Shown here piece by piece: positions 22,548 to 23,798 of a stretch of DNA of 23,798 nt. The notes under the pieces are model-generated. The model had not been told where the DNA came from. It worked only from the letters and a program-made list of their open reading frames with translations, and did not search any database. Location of the stretch: positions 1-23,798 of the forward strand of contig JAFAMK010000033.1 in the NCBI GenBank assembly GCA_019233415.1, written 5' to 3'. A program made the translations under genes and the position numbers. This DNA comes from Vulcanimicrobiota bacterium. GTDB taxonomy: Bacteria > Vulcanimicrobiota > Vulcanimicrobiia > Vulcanimicrobiales > Vulcanimicrobiaceae. Position 1 is the first letter of the stretch; every line of letters starts with the position of its first letter.

Positions 22548-23798
22548 GTGAAGGTTCGACTCGCCGCCCTCGCGTGCGCTGCCGTCACCACGCTCGCGTG
22601 CGCGTGTGCGCCGGTCGCGAACGGTGGCGCGAGCACGCGCGCGACGGATACGCTCGTCGTCGCGCAACAGCGCGAGCCGGGTTCGCTGAATCCGGCGCTG
22701 GAGAACGGGACTTCGGCGACCGAGTGGGGGATGCTGTTGTTTCAGTATCTCGTCAAGTACGACGACCGTGGGCGACTGGTCGGCGATGCGGCGACCGACG
22801 TGCCGACGCTGGCGAACGGCGGGATCAGCCGCGACGGGCTGACGATCACGTATCACCTGCGCAGCGGGCTGAAGTGGGCCGACGGGACGCCGCTGACCGC
22901 GAAGGACTGCGTCTACTCGGTCGACGCGATCAACGATCCGGCGAACAACCCGCAGTCGCGCTTCGGCTACGACGTCGTGCAGCGCGCCGAGGCGCCGAAC
23001 GACACGACGCTGGTGCTGCACTTGAAACGGCCGTTCGCACCGCTGCTGACCGTCGTCATGGCGCCGCAAGGGTTTCCGATTCTCCCCGCGCACCTGCTCG
23101 CAAATTTGCCCGACTTCAACCACATCCCGTTCGACGCGCAGCCGGTCGGCTCGGGGCCGTACGTCGTCGTGAAGTGGGCGCACGGCGACCGCGTCACGAT
23201 GCGCGCGAACCCGTACTACTACCGCGGAAAACCGGCGATCGAGCACCTCGACGTGCGTTTCGTCCCGGATCCGAACACCGCGATGAACCTGCTGCGCACG
23301 AAAGAAGTCGACGGCTACTTCTCCGACCTCGACTACGGCAACTATCCGATCCTGCGCCAGATTCCGGACGTGCGCGTCACGCTGACGCCGACGAACGCGG
23401 TCGGGGCGCTGATCTTCAACACGCAGGACCCGATCACGTCGGACCCGCAGGTGCGCCGCGCGCTCGCGCTCGCGATCGACATTCCGGCGACGATGGCGAA
23501 GACGTACCGCGGCGCGATCTCCGCCAAGGACGCCGGGCGCGGGCTGTTCATCTGGGCCTTCGACCCGAAGGCGTATCCGGACGTGCAGTACGATCCCGTC
23601 CGGGCGCGCGCGCTGCTCGACGCGGCCGGCTGGGATCCCGGCGCCGACGGAATTCGCCGCAAGCACGGCAAGCCGCTCGACGTGCTGCTCGCGATCCAGG
23701 CCGCAACGCCGGGCGACACGATCATCGGAAACGCGATCGCGCAGTACGAGCACGCCGTCGGCGTCAACGTCATCCTGAAGGCGTACAACGTCACCCAG
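22548..23798 (+). CDS. ABC transporter solute-binding protein, family 5 (partial, runs off window)
   Basis: The 417 codons seen have no stop before the window edge. The N-terminus is a signal peptide ending in a Cys-rich stretch (TLACACAP), probably a lipobox giving a membrane-anchored lipoprotein. The mature part follows the family 5 pattern of peptide/nickel-binding proteins: QQREPGSLNPALENG, LKWADGTPLTAKDCVYS, PVGSGPYVVVKW, a NPYYYRGKPAIEHL region, and PQVRRALALAID. It should capture a peptide or similar ligand outside the cell for an importer whose permease genes lie beyond the window. GTG 22548 is the only plausible start; an ATG at 22513 stops after 12 codons. A link to the peptide cluster is possible but not shown. 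Confidence 0.9.
   Translation, partial: MKVRLAALACAAVTTLACACAPVANGGASTRATDTLVVAQQREPGSLNPALENGTSATEWGMLLFQYLVKYDDRGRLVGDAATDVPTLANGGISRDGLTITYHLRSGLKWADGTPLTAKDCVYSVDAINDPANNPQSRFGYDVVQRAEAPNDTTLVLHLKRPFAPLLTVVMAPQGFPILPAHLLANLPDFNHIPFDAQPVGSGPYVVVKWAHGDRVTMRANPYYYRGKPAIEHLDVRFVPDPNTAMNLLRTKEVDGYFSDLDYGNYPILRQIPDVRVTLTPTNAVGALIFNTQDPITSDPQVRRALALAIDIPATMAKTYRGAISAKDAGRGLFIWAFDPKAYPDVQYDPVRARALLDAAGWDPGADGIRRKHGKPLDVLLAIQAATPGDTIIGNAIAQYEHAVGVNVILKAYNVTQ

Noticed and set aside
22407..23753. Minus-strand open frame of about 448 codons at the right end
   Set aside because: Shadow of the plus-strand solute-binding protein; the translation is Arg/Val/Asp-rich and has no domain.

Overview
The window is a GC-rich (roughly two thirds G+C), densely packed bacterial chromosome segment. 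Many starts are GTG, and many neighbouring genes overlap by 4-8 nt. Nothing here fixes the taxon. The mix of an RskA-type anti-sigma factor, a DUF4081-GNAT protein, an HdeD-like protein and a radical-SAM peptide cluster would fit a GC-rich environmental lineage such as Candidatus Eremiobacterota (WPS-2) or an actinobacterium-like group. That is inference only. No tRNA, rRNA, CRISPR array, insertion sequence or integrase was seen. No gene-free stretch exceeds 300 bases.

Left part (1-13886), ordinary accessory and housekeeping genes. In order these are: the tail of an unknown gene coupled to a NodB-type polysaccharide deacetylase; a lipoprotein-type subtilisin-like protease; and a minus-strand block of CPA1 cation/proton antiporter, OmpR-type response regulator and HAMP sensor kinase. 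A plus-strand run follows: ECF sigma factor, RskA-like anti-sigma factor, DUF4081-GNAT acetyltransferase, DUF3810 membrane metallopeptidase-like protein, HdeD-family protein, and a GAF-GGDEF-HD-GYP cyclic-di-GMP protein. Then come a minus-strand amidohydrolase, an OsmC-type peroxiredoxin and an acyl-CoA desaturase.

Right part (13852-22480), the exciting region. It is a compact minus-strand biosynthetic operon, read right to left. It starts with two helical proteins that resemble alpha/alpha-toroid proteins (20651-21511, 19869-20654), then a radical-SAM/SPASM peptide maturase (18246-19772). Next come two tandem 45- and 46-residue precursor peptides, both carrying the C-terminal motif D-A-P-Y-Y-C-G-[T/S]-N-S; the track of longer frames misses both. 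A perfect 13-bp hairpin follows, then a GT1-like glycosyltransferase, a class I isoprenyl diphosphate synthase-like enzyme with two aspartate-rich motifs, and a class II terpene-cyclase-like protein with a DADST motif. The last gene is a degenerate paralogue of the isoprenoid synthase that has lost both aspartate motifs. An Fe(II)/2-oxoglutarate PhyH-type dioxygenase is transcribed divergently from a recognisable sigma70-like promoter. The gene set suggests a ribosomally made peptide that is crosslinked or otherwise modified by a radical-SAM enzyme and physically linked to isoprenoid and sugar chemistry, possibly a RiPP-terpenoid hybrid. The precursors and maturase are supported directly by the sequence. 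The combination of chemistries is inference from gene order.

The window ends inside a lipoprotein-type family 5 solute-binding protein (peptide/nickel-type ABC importer component).
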